This document shows positions 35,350 to 48,319 of a stretch of 64,000 nt of DNA, piece by piece (within the stretch, counting starts at the first letter, position 1; each line of letters begins with the position of its first letter). The notes beneath the pieces were generated by a model. That model was given only the letters and a program-made list of their open reading frames with translations. It ran no database searches and was not told where the DNA came from. A program made the translations under genes and the position numbers. Source of the stretch: Chlorocebus sabaeus (lineage: Eukaryota > Chordata > Mammalia > Primates > Cercopithecidae); NCBI RefSeq assembly GCF_047675955.1, contig NW_027327447.1, positions 1 to 64,000 of the forward strand. Reading direction: 5' to 3'.

Positions 35350-36360
35350 CATTAAAAACTGGAAAGAAGACTTCTGAGATACTGCCGTGTGTTCTGTTAA
35401 TACGTCTAACTGAGTTACAGATTTCCCCTCAAGAAGCCTTTCGCTAAGACTGTTCTTGTGGTATTTGCAATGTGATATTTGGAAGCCCTTATAGGGCTAT
35501 GGTGAAAAAGGAAATATCTTCAGTTAAAAACTGGAAAGAAGCTTTCTGAGAAACTGCTTTGTGTTCTGTTAATTCATCTCACAGTGTTACAGGATTCCCC
35601 TCCAGAAGACTTTCGCTATGACTGTTCTTGTGGAATTTGCAAAATGATGTTTGGAAGCCCAAAGAGAGTTATGGTGAAAAAGGATATATCCTAAGATAAA
35701 AACGGAAAAGAAGCTTTCTGAGGAACTGCTTTGTGTTCTCTTAATTCGTATCCCTGAGTTACAAATTTTTCCTCAAGAAGCCATTCGCTAAGACTGTTCT
35801 TGTGCAATTTGCAAAGTGATATTTGGAAGCCCATAGAGGGCCATGATGAAAAAGGAAATATCTTCAGTTAAAAACTGGAAAGAAACTTTCTGAGAAACTG
35901 CTTTGTGTTCTGGTAATTCATCTCACAGACTTACAGCTTTCTTCTCAAGAAGCTTTTCGGTAAGTCTGTTTTGTGGAATTTCAAAGTGATATTTGGAAGC
36001 CCATAGTGGGCTATGGAGAAAAAGGAAATATCTTCCGTTAAAAACTGGGAAGAAGATTTCTGAGACACTGCTTTGTGTTCTGTTAATTTATCTAACAGAG
36101 TTACAGCATTCCCCTAGAGAAGTCATTCGATAAGATTGTTTTTGTGGAATTTGCAAAGTGATATTTGGAAGCCCCTAGAGGGCTTCGGTGAAAAAGGAAA
36201 TATCTTCAGTTAATAACTGGAAAGAAGATTTCTGAGAAACTGCTTTGTGTTCTGTTAATTCATCTCACAGATGTACAGCTTTCCCCTCCAGAAGCCTTTC
36301 GATAAGACTGTTCTTGTGGGATTTGCAAAGTGATATTTGGAAGCCCACAGAGGGCTATAG
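35350..36360 (+). repeat. Block paralogous to 51960-53310
   Basis: Shared in order: GAGATACTGCCGTGTG, TTTGCAATGTGATATTTGG, AAGCCCAAAGAGAG, CTTAATTCGTAT or CTTAGTTCGTAT, GCAATTTGCAAAGT, GTCTGTTTTGTGGAATTT, CTATGGAGAAAAAGG, AGTCATTCG and GGGCTTCGGTG. The offset is 16,950 bp at the right side and about 343 bp (two monomers) less at the left, so the copies differ by a two-monomer indel. Confidence 0.78.
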
Positions 36361-39300
36361 TGAAAAACAAAATATCTTCAGTTAAAAACTGGAAAGAAGG
36401 TTTCTGAGAAACTGCCGTGTGTTCTGTTAATACATCTCACCGAGATACAGCTTTCCCCTCAAGAAGCCTTTCTGTAAGACTGTTCTTGTGTAATTTGGAA
36501 AGTGAAATTTGGAAGCCCATTGAGGGCTATGATGAAAAAGGAAATTTCTTCCGTTAAAAACTGAAAAGAAGCTTTCTGAGAAACTGCTTTGTGTTTTGTT
36601 AGTTCATCTCACAGAATTACAGCTTTGCTCTCCAGAAGCCTTTCGCTAACACTGTTCTTGTTGAATTTGCAAAGTGATCTTAGAACCCCGTAGATGCCTA
36701 TGGTGAAAAAGGAAATATCTTCCATTAAAAAAAGGAAAGAAGCTTTCTGAGAGACTTCTTTGTGTTCTGTTAATTCCTCTCACAGTCTACAGCTTTCACC
36801 TCAAGAAGCCTTTCTTTAAGACTGTTCTTGTGGAATTTTCAAAGTGATATTTGGAAGCTCCTAGAAGGCTATGGTGAAAAAGGAAATATCCTAAGATAAA
36901 AACTGAAAAGATGCTTTCTGAAAAACTGCATTGTGTTTTCTTAATTAATCTCACGGAGTTATAGATTTCCCCTCCAGAAGCCTTTCACTAAGATTGTTCT
37001 TGTGGAATTTGCAACGTGATATTTGGAAGCCCGCAGAGTGCTATGGTGAAAAAGGAAATATCTTCCGTTAAAAACTGGAAAGAAGACTTCTGAGAAACTC
37101 CTTTGTGTTCTGCTAATACATCTCACAAAGTTACAGCTTTCCCCTCAAGAAGCCGATCACTAAGACTGTTCTTGTGGAATTTGCAACGTGATATTTGGAA
37201 GCCTGCAGAGGGCTATGGTAAAAAGGGAACAATCTTCTCTTAAAAACTGGAAATAAGCTTTCTGAGAAACCGCCATGTGTTCTCTTAATGCACCTCACCG
37301 AGTTACAGCTTTCCCCTCAAGAAGACATTCGCTAGGACTGTTCTTGTTGGATTTGCAAAGTGATATTTGGAAGTCCATAGAGGGCTATGGTGAAAAAGGA
37401 AATTTCTTCCGTTAAAAACTGGAAAGAAGATTTCTGAGAAATTGCTATTTGTTCTGTTAATTCATCTCACAGAGTTACAGCTTCACCTCCAGAAGCCTTT
37501 CGCTAAGACTGTTCTTGTGGAATTTGCAAAGTCATATTTGGAAGCCAATAGAAGTCTATTTTGAAAAAGGAATTATCCTAAGATAGAAACTGAAAATAAG
37601 CTTTCTGAGAAACTGGTTTGTGTTCTGTCAATTCAACTCACAGAGTTACAGCTTTCCCCTCAAGAAACCTTTTGCTGAGGCTGTTGTTGTGAAATTTTCA
37701 AAGTCATATTTGGAAGCCCCTAGAGGGCTATGGTGAGAAAGGAAATACCTTCCGTTAAAAACTGGAAAGAATCTTTATGAGAATCTGCCGTGTGTTATGT
37801 TAATACATCTCACCGAGTTACAGCTTTCCCCACAAGAAGCCTTTCGCTAAGACTGTTCCTGTGGGATTTGCAGAGTGATATTTGGAAGCCCATAGAGGGC
37901 TACGGTGAAAATGGAATTATCTTCAGTTAACAACAGGAAAGAAGCTTCTGAGAAACTGCTTTGTGTTCTGTTAATTCATCTCCAAGAGTTACAGCTTTCC
38001 CCTCAAGAAGCCTTTCGGTACGACGGCTCTTGTGGAATTTGCAGAGTGATATTTGGAAGCCCACAGAGGGCTATGGTGAAAAAGGAAATAGACTAAGATA
38101 AAAACTGAAAACAAGCTTTTTGAGAAGCTGCTTTGTGTTCTGTTAATTCATCTCACAGTGTTCCAGCTTTCCCCTAAAGAAGCCTTTCGCTACGACTGTT
38201 CTTGTGGAATTTTCAAAGAGATATTTGGAAGCCCTTAGAGGGCTATGGTAAAAAAGGATATACCTTCAGTTAAAAACTGGAAAGAAGCTTTCTGAGAAAC
38301 GGCTTAGTGTTCTGTTAATTCATCTCACCGAGTTACAGTTCTCCCTTCAAGAAGCCTTTCGCTAAGACTGTTCTTGTGGAATTGGCAAAGTGATATTTCG
38401 AAGACCTTAGAGGGCTATGGTGAAAAAGGAAATATCTTCCGTTAAAAACTGGAAAAAAGCTTTCTGAGAAACTGCTTTGTGTTCTGTTAATTCATCTCAC
38501 AGAGTTATAGCTTTCCCCTCAAAAAGCCTTTCGCTAAGGCTGTTGTTGTGGAATTTGCAAAGTGATATTTGGAATCCCAAAGAGGGCTATGGTGAAAATG
38601 GAAATATCCTAAGATAAAAACCAAAAATAACCTTTCTGAGAAACTGCTTTCTGTTCTGGTAGTTCATCTCACAGAGTTACAGCATTCTGCTCAAGGAGCC
38701 GTTCACTAAGACTGTTCTTGTGGAATTTGACAAGTGACATTTGGAAGCCCATAGAGGGCTATGGTGAAAAAGTAAATATCCTAAGATAAAAACTGAAAAG
38801 AAACTTTCTGGGAAACTGCTTTCTTTTCTGTTAATTCAACTCACACAGTTACAGCTTTACCTTCAGGAAGCCTTTCGCTAAGGCTGCTGTTGTGGTATTT
38901 GCAAAGTGATATTTGGAAGCCCATAGAGGGCTATGGTGAAAAAGGAAATATCTTCAGTTAAAAACTGAAAAGAACCTTTCTGAGAAACTGCTGTGTGTTC
39001 TGTCAATTCATCTCAAAGAATTAGAGCTTTCCCCTGAAAACACCTTCCGCTAAGACTGTTCTTGTGGAATTTGCAAAGTGATAATTGGAAGCCCATAGAT
39101 GGCTATTGTGAAAAAGGAAACATCCTAAGATAAAAACCGAGAAGAAGCTTCCTGAGAAACTGCTTTGTGTTCTTTTAGTTAATCTCACGGTGTTACCGCT
39201 TTCCCCTCAAAAAGCCATTCAGTAAGACTGTTCTTGTGGAATTTGCTAAGTGATATTTGGAAGCCCAGAGAGGGCTACGGTGAAAAAGGAAATATCTTAC

Positions 39301-39655
39301 GTTAAAAACTGGAAAGAAGATTTCCGAGAAACTGCTTTGTGTTCTGTTAATTCATCTCACAGAGTTACAGCTTTCCCCTCCAGAAGTCTTTGGCTAAGAC
39401 TATTCTTGTGGAATTTGCAAAGTGATATTTCGAAGCCCTTAGAGGGCTATGGTGAAAAAGGAAATACCCTAAGATAAAAACTGAAAAGAAGCTTTCTGAG
39501 CAACTGCTTTGTTTTCTGTTAAATCAACTCACAGAGTTACAGCTTTCCCCTCAAGAAGCCTGTCGCTAAGGCTGTTTTTGTGGAATTTACAAAGTGATAT
39601 TTGGAAGCCCATAGATGGCTATGGTGAAAATGGAAATATCCTAAGATAAAAATAG

Positions 39656-42590
39656 AAAAGAAGCTTTCTGAGATACTGCCTTGTGTTCTGTTAGTTCATC
39701 TCACAGAGTTACAGCTTTACCCTCACGAAACCGTTCACTAAGACTGTTCTTGTGAAATTTGCAAAGTGATATTGGAAGCCCGTAGAGGGCTATGGTGAAA
39801 AAGGATATAACTTCAGTTTAAAACTGGAAAGAATCTTTCTGAGAAACTACTTTGTGTTCTCTTAATTCAACTCACAGAGTTACAGCTTTCCCTTCAATAA
39901 GCCTTTCACTAAGACAGTTCTTGTGGAATTTGCAAAGAGATATTTGGAGCCCTTAGAAGGCGATGGTGAAAAAGGAAATGTCCTAATATAAAAACTGAAC
40001 AGAAGCTTTCTGAGAAACTGCTTTGTGTACTGTTAATTCATCTCACAGAGTTACAGCTTGTCCCTGCAGAAGCCTTTCACTAAGACTGTTCTTGTGGAAT
40101 TTGCAAAGAGAAATTTCGAAGCCTATAGAGGGCTATGGTGAAAAAGGGAATATCTTCCGTTAAAAACCGAAAAGAAGCTTTCTGAGAAACTGCTTTGTGT
40201 TCTGTTAGTTCATCTCACAGAGTTTGAGCTTTCCTCTCAAGGAGCCGTTCACAAAGACTCTTCTTGTGCAATTTGCAAATTCATATTTGGTAACCCATAG
40301 AGGGCTATGGTGAAAAAGGAAATATCTCACGTTAAAAAGGAGAAAGCAGATTCTTGAGAAACTGGCGTGTTTTCTGTTAATACATCTCACCGAATTAGAT
40401 CTTTCCCTTCCAGAAGCCTTTCTCTAAGACTGTTCTTGTGGAATTTGCAAGGTGATATTTGGAAGACCATAGAGGGCTATGGTGAAAAAGGAAATAGCCT
40501 AAGATAAAAACTGAAAAGAAGCTTTCTGAGAAACTGTCTTGTGTTCTGTTAGTTCATCTCATAGAGTTACAGCTTTATCCTCAAGAAGCCGTTCACTAAG
40601 ACTGTTCTTGTGAAATTTGCAAAGTGATATTTGGAAGCCCATAGAAGGCTATGGTGAAAAAGGAAATACCTTCAATTAGAAACTAGAAAGAAGCTTTCTG
40701 AGAAGCTGCTTTGTGTTCTGTTAATTCATCTCAGAGTTTTACAGCTTTCCCCTCAAGAAGCCTGTCGCTAAGACTGTTCTTGTGGAACTTCCAAAGTGAT
40801 ATTTGGAAGCCCTTAGAGGGCTATTGTGAAAAAGCAATATCTTCCGTTAAAAACTGGAAAGAAGATTTCCGAGAAACTTCTTTGTGTGCTGTTAATTCAT
40901 CTCACAGAGTTACAGCTTTCACCTCAAGAAGCCTTTCGCTAAGACTCTTCTTGTGGAATTTGCAAAGTGATATTTGGAATCTTATATAGGGCTACTGTGA
41001 AAAAGGAAATATGTTGCGTTAAAAACTGAAAAGAAGCTTTCTGAGAAACTGCCTTGTGTTCTGTTAGTTCATCTCACAGAGTTACAGCTTTACCCTCACG
41101 AAACCGTTCACTAAGACTGTTCTTGTGAAATTTGCAAAGTGATATTGGAAGCCCGTAGAGGGCTATGGTGAAAAAGGAAATAACTTCAGTTTAAAACTGG
41201 AAAGAATCTTTCTGAGAAACTACTTTGTGTTCTCTTAATTCAACTCACAGAGTTACAGCTTTCCCTTCAAAAAGCCTTTCGCTAAGACAGTTCTTGTGAA
41301 ATTTGCAAAGTGATATTTGGAGCTCTTAGAAGGCGATGGTGAAAAAGGAAATATCCTAATATAAAAACTGGAAAGAAGCTTTCTGAGAATCTGCTTTGTT
41401 TACTGTTAATTCATCTCACAGAGTTAATGCTTGTCCCTGCAGAAGCCTTTCACTAAGACTGTTCTTGTGGAATTTGCAAAGAGAAATTTTGAAGCCTATA
41501 GAGGGCTATGGTGAAAAAGGGATTATCTTCCGTTAAAAACCGAAAAGAAGCTTTCTGAGAAACTGCTTTGTGTTCTGTTAGTTCATCTCACAGAGTTTGA
41601 GCTTTCCCCTCAAGGAGCCGTTCACTAAGACTCTTCTTGTGCAATTTGCAAATTCATATTTGGTAACCCATAGAGGGCTATGGTGAAAAAGGAAATATCT
41701 CCCGTTAAAAAGGAGAAAACAGTTTCTTGAGAAACTGGCGTGTTTTCTGTTAATACATCTCACCGAATTAGAGCTTTCCCTTCCAGAAGCCTTTCGCTAA
41801 GACTGTTCTTGTGGAATTTGCAAGGTGATATTTGGAAGACCATAGAGGGCTATGGTGAAAAAGGAAATAGCCTAAGATAGAAACTGAAAAGAAGCTTTCT
41901 GAAAAACTGGTTTGTGTTCTGTTGAATCATCTCAAAGTGTTAGAGCTTTCCCCTTAAGAAGCCTTTTGCAAATACTGTTCTTGTGGAATTTGCAAAGTGA
42001 TATTCGGAAGCCCAGAGAGTGCTAGAATGAAAATGGAAATATCCTAAGATAAAAACTGAAAAGAAGCTTTCTGAGAAACTGCCTTGTGTTCTGTTAGTTC
42101 ATCTCATAGAGTTACAGCTTTCCCCTCAAAAAGCCGTTCACTAAGCCTGTTCTTGTGAAATTTGCAAAGTGATATTTGGAAGCCCATAGAAGGCTATGGT
42201 GAAAAAGGAAATACCTTCAATTAGAAACTAGAAAGCAGCTTTCTGAGAAGCTGCTTTGTGTTCTGTTAATTCATCTCAGAGTGTTACAGCTTTCCCCTCC
42301 AGAAGCCTGTCGCTAAGACTGTTCTTGAGGAACTTCCAAAGTAATATTTGGAAGCCCTTAGAGGGCTATGGTGAAAAAGCAATATCTTCCGTTAAAAACC
42401 GGAAAGAACATTTCTGAGAAACTTCTTTGTGTGCTGTTAATTCATCTCACAGAGTTACAGCTTTCACCTCAAGAAGCCTTTCGCTAAGACTCTTCTTGTG
42501 GAATTTGCAAAGTGATATTTGGAATCTTATATAGGGCTACTGTGGAAAAGGAAATATGTTCCGTTAAAAACTGAAAAGAAGCTTTCTGAT
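39656..42590 (+). repeat. Recent tandem duplication of an eight/nine-monomer unit
   Basis: 39656-41028 is repeated at about 41029-42590. The offset is 1,373 bp (eight monomers) at the left and 1,545 bp (nine monomers) at the right, owing to one extra monomer near 41876-42050 in the second copy. Private variants match closely: TTACCCTCACGAAACCG, GATATTGGAAGCCCGTAG, AATTCATATTTGGTAACCC, AACTGGCGTGTTTTCTG, GAATCTTATATAGGGCTACTG. Divergence looks like only a few percent, lower than between neighbouring monomers, so it is a higher-order-repeat-type event. Confidence 0.88.
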
Positions 42591-44049
42591 AAACTGCTTT
42601 GTGTTCTGTTAATTCATCTCACAGAGTTACAGCATATCCCTCCAGAAGCCTTTCGCTACGACTGTTCTTGTGGAATTTGCAAAGTGTAATTTGGAAGCCC
42701 ATGGAGGGCTATGGTGAAATAGGAAATATTTTCCGTTAAAAACCGGAAAGAAGCTTTCTGAGAAACTGTTTTGTGTTCTGTTTATTCATCTCACAACGTT
42801 ACAGCTTTCCCCTCAAGAAGTCGTTAACTAAGATTGTTTTTGTGGAATTTGGAAAGTGATATTTGGAAGCCCCTAGAGGGCTATGGTGAAAAAGGAAATA
42901 GCCAAAGATAAAAACTGATAAGAAGCTTTCCGAAAAACTGACTTGTGTTCTGTCAATTCAACTCACAGTGTTACAGCTTTCCCCTCAAGAAGACTTTCGC
43001 TAAGAATGTTGTTGTGGAATTTGCAAAATGATATTTGGAAGCCCATACAGGGCTACGGTTAAAAAGGAAGTATCTTCCGTTAAAACTGGAAAGAAGCTTT
43101 CTGAGAAACTGCTTTGTGTTCTGTTAATTCATCTCACAGAGTTGCAGCTTTCCCCTCTAGAAGCCTTTCGCTAAGACTGTCCTTGTGGGATGTGCAAAGT
43201 GATATTAGGAAGCCCATGGAGGGCTATGGTGAAAAAGGAAATATCCTCAGTTAAAAATTGGAAAGAAGTTTTCTGAGAAACTGCTTTGTGTTCTGTTAAT
43301 TTATCTCACAGAGTTACAGCTTTCGCCTCAAGAAGTCTTTTGCTAAGACTGCTCTTGTGGCATTTCCAAAGTGATATTTGGAAGCCCATAGAGGGCTATG
43401 GCTAAAAACGAAATATCTTCCGTTAAAAACTGGAAAGAATCTTTCTGAGAAACTGCTTTGTGTTCTGTTAATTCATGTCAGAGAGTTACAGCTTTCCCCT
43501 CCAGAAACCTTTCGCTAAGACTGTTGTTTTGTAATTTGCAAAGTGATATTTCGAAGCCCATTCAGGGCTATGGTGAAAAAGGAAATATCCTAAGATAAAA
43601 ACTGAAAAGAAGCTTTCCTAGAAACTGCTTTGTGTTCTGTTAATTCATCTCACAGAGTTACAACTTTGCCTTCCAGAAGCCTTTCGCTAAGACTGTTCCT
43701 GTGGAATTTGCAAAGTGATATTTGGAAGCTCATAGAGGGCTATGATGAAAACAGAAATATCTTCAGTTAAAAACTGAAAAAAAGCTTTCTGAGAAACTGC
43801 CGTGTGTTTTGTTAATTATACTTCTGACCGAATTACAGCTTTCCCCACAAGAAGCCTTCGCTAAGAATGTTCTTGTGGAATATTCAAAATCATATTTGGA
43901 AGCCCATAGAGGGCTGTGGTGAAAACGCAAATATCTTCCGATATAAACTGGAAAGAAGCTTTCTGAGAAACTGCTTTGTGTTCTGTTAATTCATTTCACA
44001 GAATTACAGCTTTCACCTCACGAAGTCTTTCGCTAAGAATCTTCTTGTG

Positions 44050-44075
44050 GAATTTGCAAAGTCATAAAAACTGGA
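44050..44075 (+). repeat. Alpha monomer with internal deletion of about 50 bp
   Basis: After TTTGCAAAGT the sequence goes to CATAAAAACTGG, missing the GGAAGCCC...GGAAATATC part of the monomer. Single occurrence. Confidence 0.7.
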
Positions 44076-44290
44076 TAGAAGATTTCTGAGAAACTGCTTT
44101 GTGTTCTGTTAATTCATCTCAGAGAGTTACAGCTTTCCCTCAAGAAGCCTTTCGCTAAGTCTGTTCTTGTGGAATTTTCAAAGTGATATTTTGAAGACCC
44201 TAGAGGGCTATGGTGAAAAAGGAAATATCTTCCGTTAAAAACCGAAAAGAAGATTTCTGAGAAACGGCTTTGTGTTCTGTTAATTCATCT

Positions 44291-47200
44291 CACAGTTACT
44301 GCTTTCCCCTCAAGAAGCCTTTCGCTAAGACTCTTCTTGTGGAATTGGCAAAGTGATATTTGGAAGCCCATAGATGTCTATGGTGAAAAAGGAAATATCT
44401 TCCGTTAAAAAATGGAAAGAAGCTTTCTGAGAAACTGCTTTGTGTTGTGTTAATTCATCTCACAGAGTCACGGATTTCACCTCAAGAAGCCTTTCCCTTA
44501 GACTGTTCTTGTGAATTTTCATAGTGATATTTTGAAGCCCATAGAGGGCTAAGGTGAAAAAGGAAATATCCTAAGATAAAAACTGAAAAGAAGCTTTCTG
44601 AGAAACTACTTTGTGTTCTGTTAATTCATCTCCCAGAGTTACAGCTTTGCGCTGAACAAACCTTTCGGGAAGATTCTTCTTGTGGAATTTGCAAAGTGAT
44701 ATTTGGAAGCCCATAGAGGGCTATGGTGAAAAAGGAAATATTTTCCGTTAAAAACTGGAAAGAAGCTTTCTGAGAAACTGCTCTGTGTTCTGTTAAATCA
44801 TCTCACAGAGTTACTGCTTTCCCAGCAAGAAGCCATTTTCTAAGATTCTTCTTGTGGATTTTGCAAAGTGATATTGGAAGCCCATAGAGCGCTATGGTGA
44901 AAAAGGAAATATCTTCCGTTAAAAACTGGAAAGAAGATTTCTGAGAAACTGATTTGTGTTCTGTTAATTCATCTCACCGAGTTACTGCGTTCCCCACAAG
45001 AAGCCTTTTGCTAAGACTGTTCTTGTGGAATTTGCAAAGTGATATTTGGAAGTCCATAGAGGGATATGGTAAAAAAGGATATATCTTCCGGTGAAAACTG
45101 GAAAGAAGCTTTCAGAGAAACTGCTTTGTGTTCTGTTAACTCATCTAACAGAGTTACAGCATTCCTTTCCAGAAGCCTTTCGCAAAGTCTGTTCATGTGG
45201 AATTTGCAAAGTGATTTTTGGAAGCCCATAGAGGTCTACGGGGAAAAAGGAAATATCTTCCGTTAAAAACTGGAAAGAAGCTTTCTGGGAAACTGCTTCG
45301 TGCTCTGTTAATTGATCTCACAGAGTTACAGCTTTACGCTCAAGAAGCCTTTCGCGAAGACTCTTCTAGTAGAATTTGCAAAGTGATATTTGGAAGTCCA
45401 TAGAGGGCTGGGGTTAAAAAAGAAATATCTTCCGTGAAAAACTGGAAAGAAGCTTTCTGAGAAACTGCTCTGTGTTCTGTTAATTCATCTCACAGAGTCA
45501 CTGCTTTCACCTCAAGAAGCCTTTCGCTAAGACACTTCTTGTGGTATTTTCATAGTGATATTTTCAAGCCTATAGTGGGCTATGGTGAAAAAGGAAATAT
45601 CCTAAGATAAAAAATGAAAAGAAGCATTCTGAGAAACTACTTTGTGTTCTGTTAATTCATCTCACAGAGTTACAGCTTTCCCCTGAAGAAGCCTTTCGCG
45701 AAGACTCTTCTTTTGGAATTTGCAAAGTGATATTTGGAAGCCCGTAGACGGCTATGGTGAAAAAGGAAATATCTTCCGTTAAAAACTGGAAAGAAGCTTT
45801 CTGAGAAACTGCTCTGTGTTCTGTTAATTCATCTCACAGAGTTACAGCTTTCCCCTCAAGAAGCCTTTCGCTAAGACTGTTCTTGTGAAATTTTCAAAGT
45901 GATATTTGGAAGCCCTTAGAAGGCTATGGTGAAAAAGGAAATACCTTCCATTAAAAACTGGAAAGAAGCTTTCTGAGAAATTGCTTTGTGTTCTGTTAAT
46001 TCATTTCACAGAGTTACTGCGTTCCTCTCAAGAAGCCTTTCGCTAAGACTCTTCTTGTGGAATTTGTAAAGTGATATTTGGAAGCCCATAGAGGGCTATG
46101 GTGAAAAAGGAAAATCTTCCCTTAAAAACTGGAAAGAAGCTTTCTGAGAAACTGCTTTGTGTTCGGTTAATTCATCTCACAGTTACTGCTTTCCCCTCAA
46201 GAAGCCTTTCGCTAAGACTCTTCTTATGGAATTGACAAATTGATATTTGGAAGCCCCTAGAGGTCTATGGTGAAAAAGGAAATATCTTCCGTTAAAAACT
46301 GGAAAGAAGCTTTCTGAGAAACTGCTTTGTGTTCTGTTAATTCATCTCACAGAGTCACTGCTTTCACCTCAAGAAGCCTTTCGCTGAGACTGTTCTTGTG
46401 GAATATTCATAGTGATATTTACAAGCCCATAGAGGGATAAGATGAAAAAGGAAATATCCTAAGATAAAAACTGAAAAGAAGCATTCTGATAAACTACTTT
46501 GTGTTCTGTTAATTCATCTCACAGAGTTACAGCTTTCCCCTGAAAAAGCCTTTCGCGAAGACTCTTCTTGTGGAATTTGCAAAGTGATATTTGGAAGCCC
46601 ATAGAGGGCTATGGTGGAAAAGGAAATATCTTCCGATAAAAACTGGAGATAAGCTTTCTGAGAAATTGCTTTGTGTTCTGTTAATTCATCTCACAGAGTT
46701 ACAGCTTGCCCCTCAAGAAGCTTTTCGCTAAGACTTTTCTTGTGGAATTGGCAAAGTGATATTTGGAAGCCCATGGATGGTTAAGGTGAAAAAGGAAATA
46801 TTTTCCATTAAAAACTGGTAAGAAGCTTTCTGAGAAACTGCTTTGTGTTCTGTTAATTCATCTCACAGAGTTACCACTTTCCCCTCAAGAAGACCTTCGC
46901 TAAGAATATTCTTGTGGAATTTGCAAAGTGATATTTAGAAGTCCATAGAGGGCTATGGTGAAAAAGGAAACATCTTCCGTTAAAAACTGGAAAGAAGCTT
47001 TGTGAGAAACTGCTTTGTGTTCTGTTAATTCATCCGACAGAGTTACAGCTTTCCCTTCAAGATGCGTTTCGCTACATCTATTTTTGTGGAATTTGCGCAG
47101 TGATATTTGGAAGCCCTTAGAGGACTATGGTGAAAAAGGAAATATCTTCCGTTAAAAACTTTAAAGAAGCTTTCTGAGAAACTACTTTGTGTTCTGTTAA

Positions 47201-48250
47201 TTCATCTCACCGAGTTACAGCTTTCACTTCGAAGAACCTTTCGCTAAGACTCTTCTTGTGGAATTGGCAAAGTGATATTTGAAGCCCATAGAGGTCTATG
47301 GTGAAAAAGGAAATATCTTCCGTTAATAACTGGAAAGAAACATTCTGAGAAATTGCTTTGTGTTCTGTTAATTCATCTCACAGAGTTACTGCGTTCCTCT
47401 CAAGAAGCCTTTCGCTAAGACTCTTCTTGCGGAATTTGTAAAGTGATATTTGGAATCCCATAGAGGGTTATGGTGAAAAAGGAAAATCTTCCCTTAAAAA
47501 CTGGAAGGAAGCTTTCTGAGAAACTGCTTTGTGTTCTGTTAATTCATCTCACAGTTACTGCTTTCCCCTCAAGAAGCCTTTCGCTAAGACTCTTCTTGTG
47601 GAATTGGCAAAGTGATATTTGGAAGCCCATAGAGGTCTATGGTGAAAGAGGAAATATCTTCCGTTAAAAACTGGAAAGAAGCTTTCTGAAAAACTGCTTT
47701 GTGTTCTGTTAATTCATCTCACAGAGTCACTCCTTTCACCTCAAGAAGCCTTTCGCTTAGACTGTTCTTGTGGAATTTTCATAGTGATATTTTCAAGCCC
47801 ATAAAGGGTTAAGGTGAAAAAGGAAATATCCTAAGATAAAAACTGAAAAGAAGCATTCTGAGAAACTACTTTGTGTTCTGTTAATTCATCTCACAGAGTT
47901 ACAGCTTTCCCCTGAAGAAGCCTTTCGGGAAGATTCTTCTTGTGGAATTTGCAAAGTGATATCTGGAAGCCCATAGAGGGGTATGGTGAAAAAGGAAATA
48001 TCTTCCGTTAAAAACTGGAAAGAAGCTTTCTGAGAAACTGCTCTGTGTTCTGTTAATTCATCTCACAGGGTTACTGCTTTCCCAGCAAGAAGCCATTCTC
48101 TAAGATTCTTCTTGTGGAATTTGCAAAGTGATATCTGGAAGCCCATAGAGGGGTATGGTGAAAAAGGAAATATCTTCCTTTAAACACTGGAAAGAAGCTT
48201 TCTGAGAAACTACTTTGTGTTCTGTTAATTCATCTCACAGAGTTACAGCT
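44291..48250 (+). repeat. Higher-order-like domain, offsets 11 and 8 monomers
   Basis: The 3-bp-deleted CACAGTTACT occurs at 44291, 46178 and 47550, each followed 172 bp later by CAGAGTCAC and then TTTTCATAGTGATATT. Intervals are 1,887 bp (11 monomers) and 1,372 bp (8 monomers). TTACTGCGTTCCTCTC with GGAAAATCTTCCCTTAAAAA repeats at the same 1,372-bp offset (46021 and 47393). An extra CAGAGTCAC copy is at 45493. GACTCTTCTTGTGG is enriched throughout. The left-edge block 1345-1975 belongs to the same lineage. Confidence 0.82.
45011..45642 (+). repeat. Interior counterpart of the left-edge block 1345-1975
   Basis: Co-linear with the array edge at an offset of 43,666 bp: GCTTTCAGAGAAACTGC, CATCTAACAGAGTTACAGC, CTGTTCATGTGGAATTTGC, then GTGATTTTTG, GGGGAAAAAGG and a TTACGCTCAAG monomer. 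Confidence 0.75.
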
Positions 48251-48319
48251 TTCCCCTCAAGAAGCCTTTCGCTAAGAGTGTTCTTGTGGAATTTGCAATG
48301 GTATATTTGGAAGACCTTA

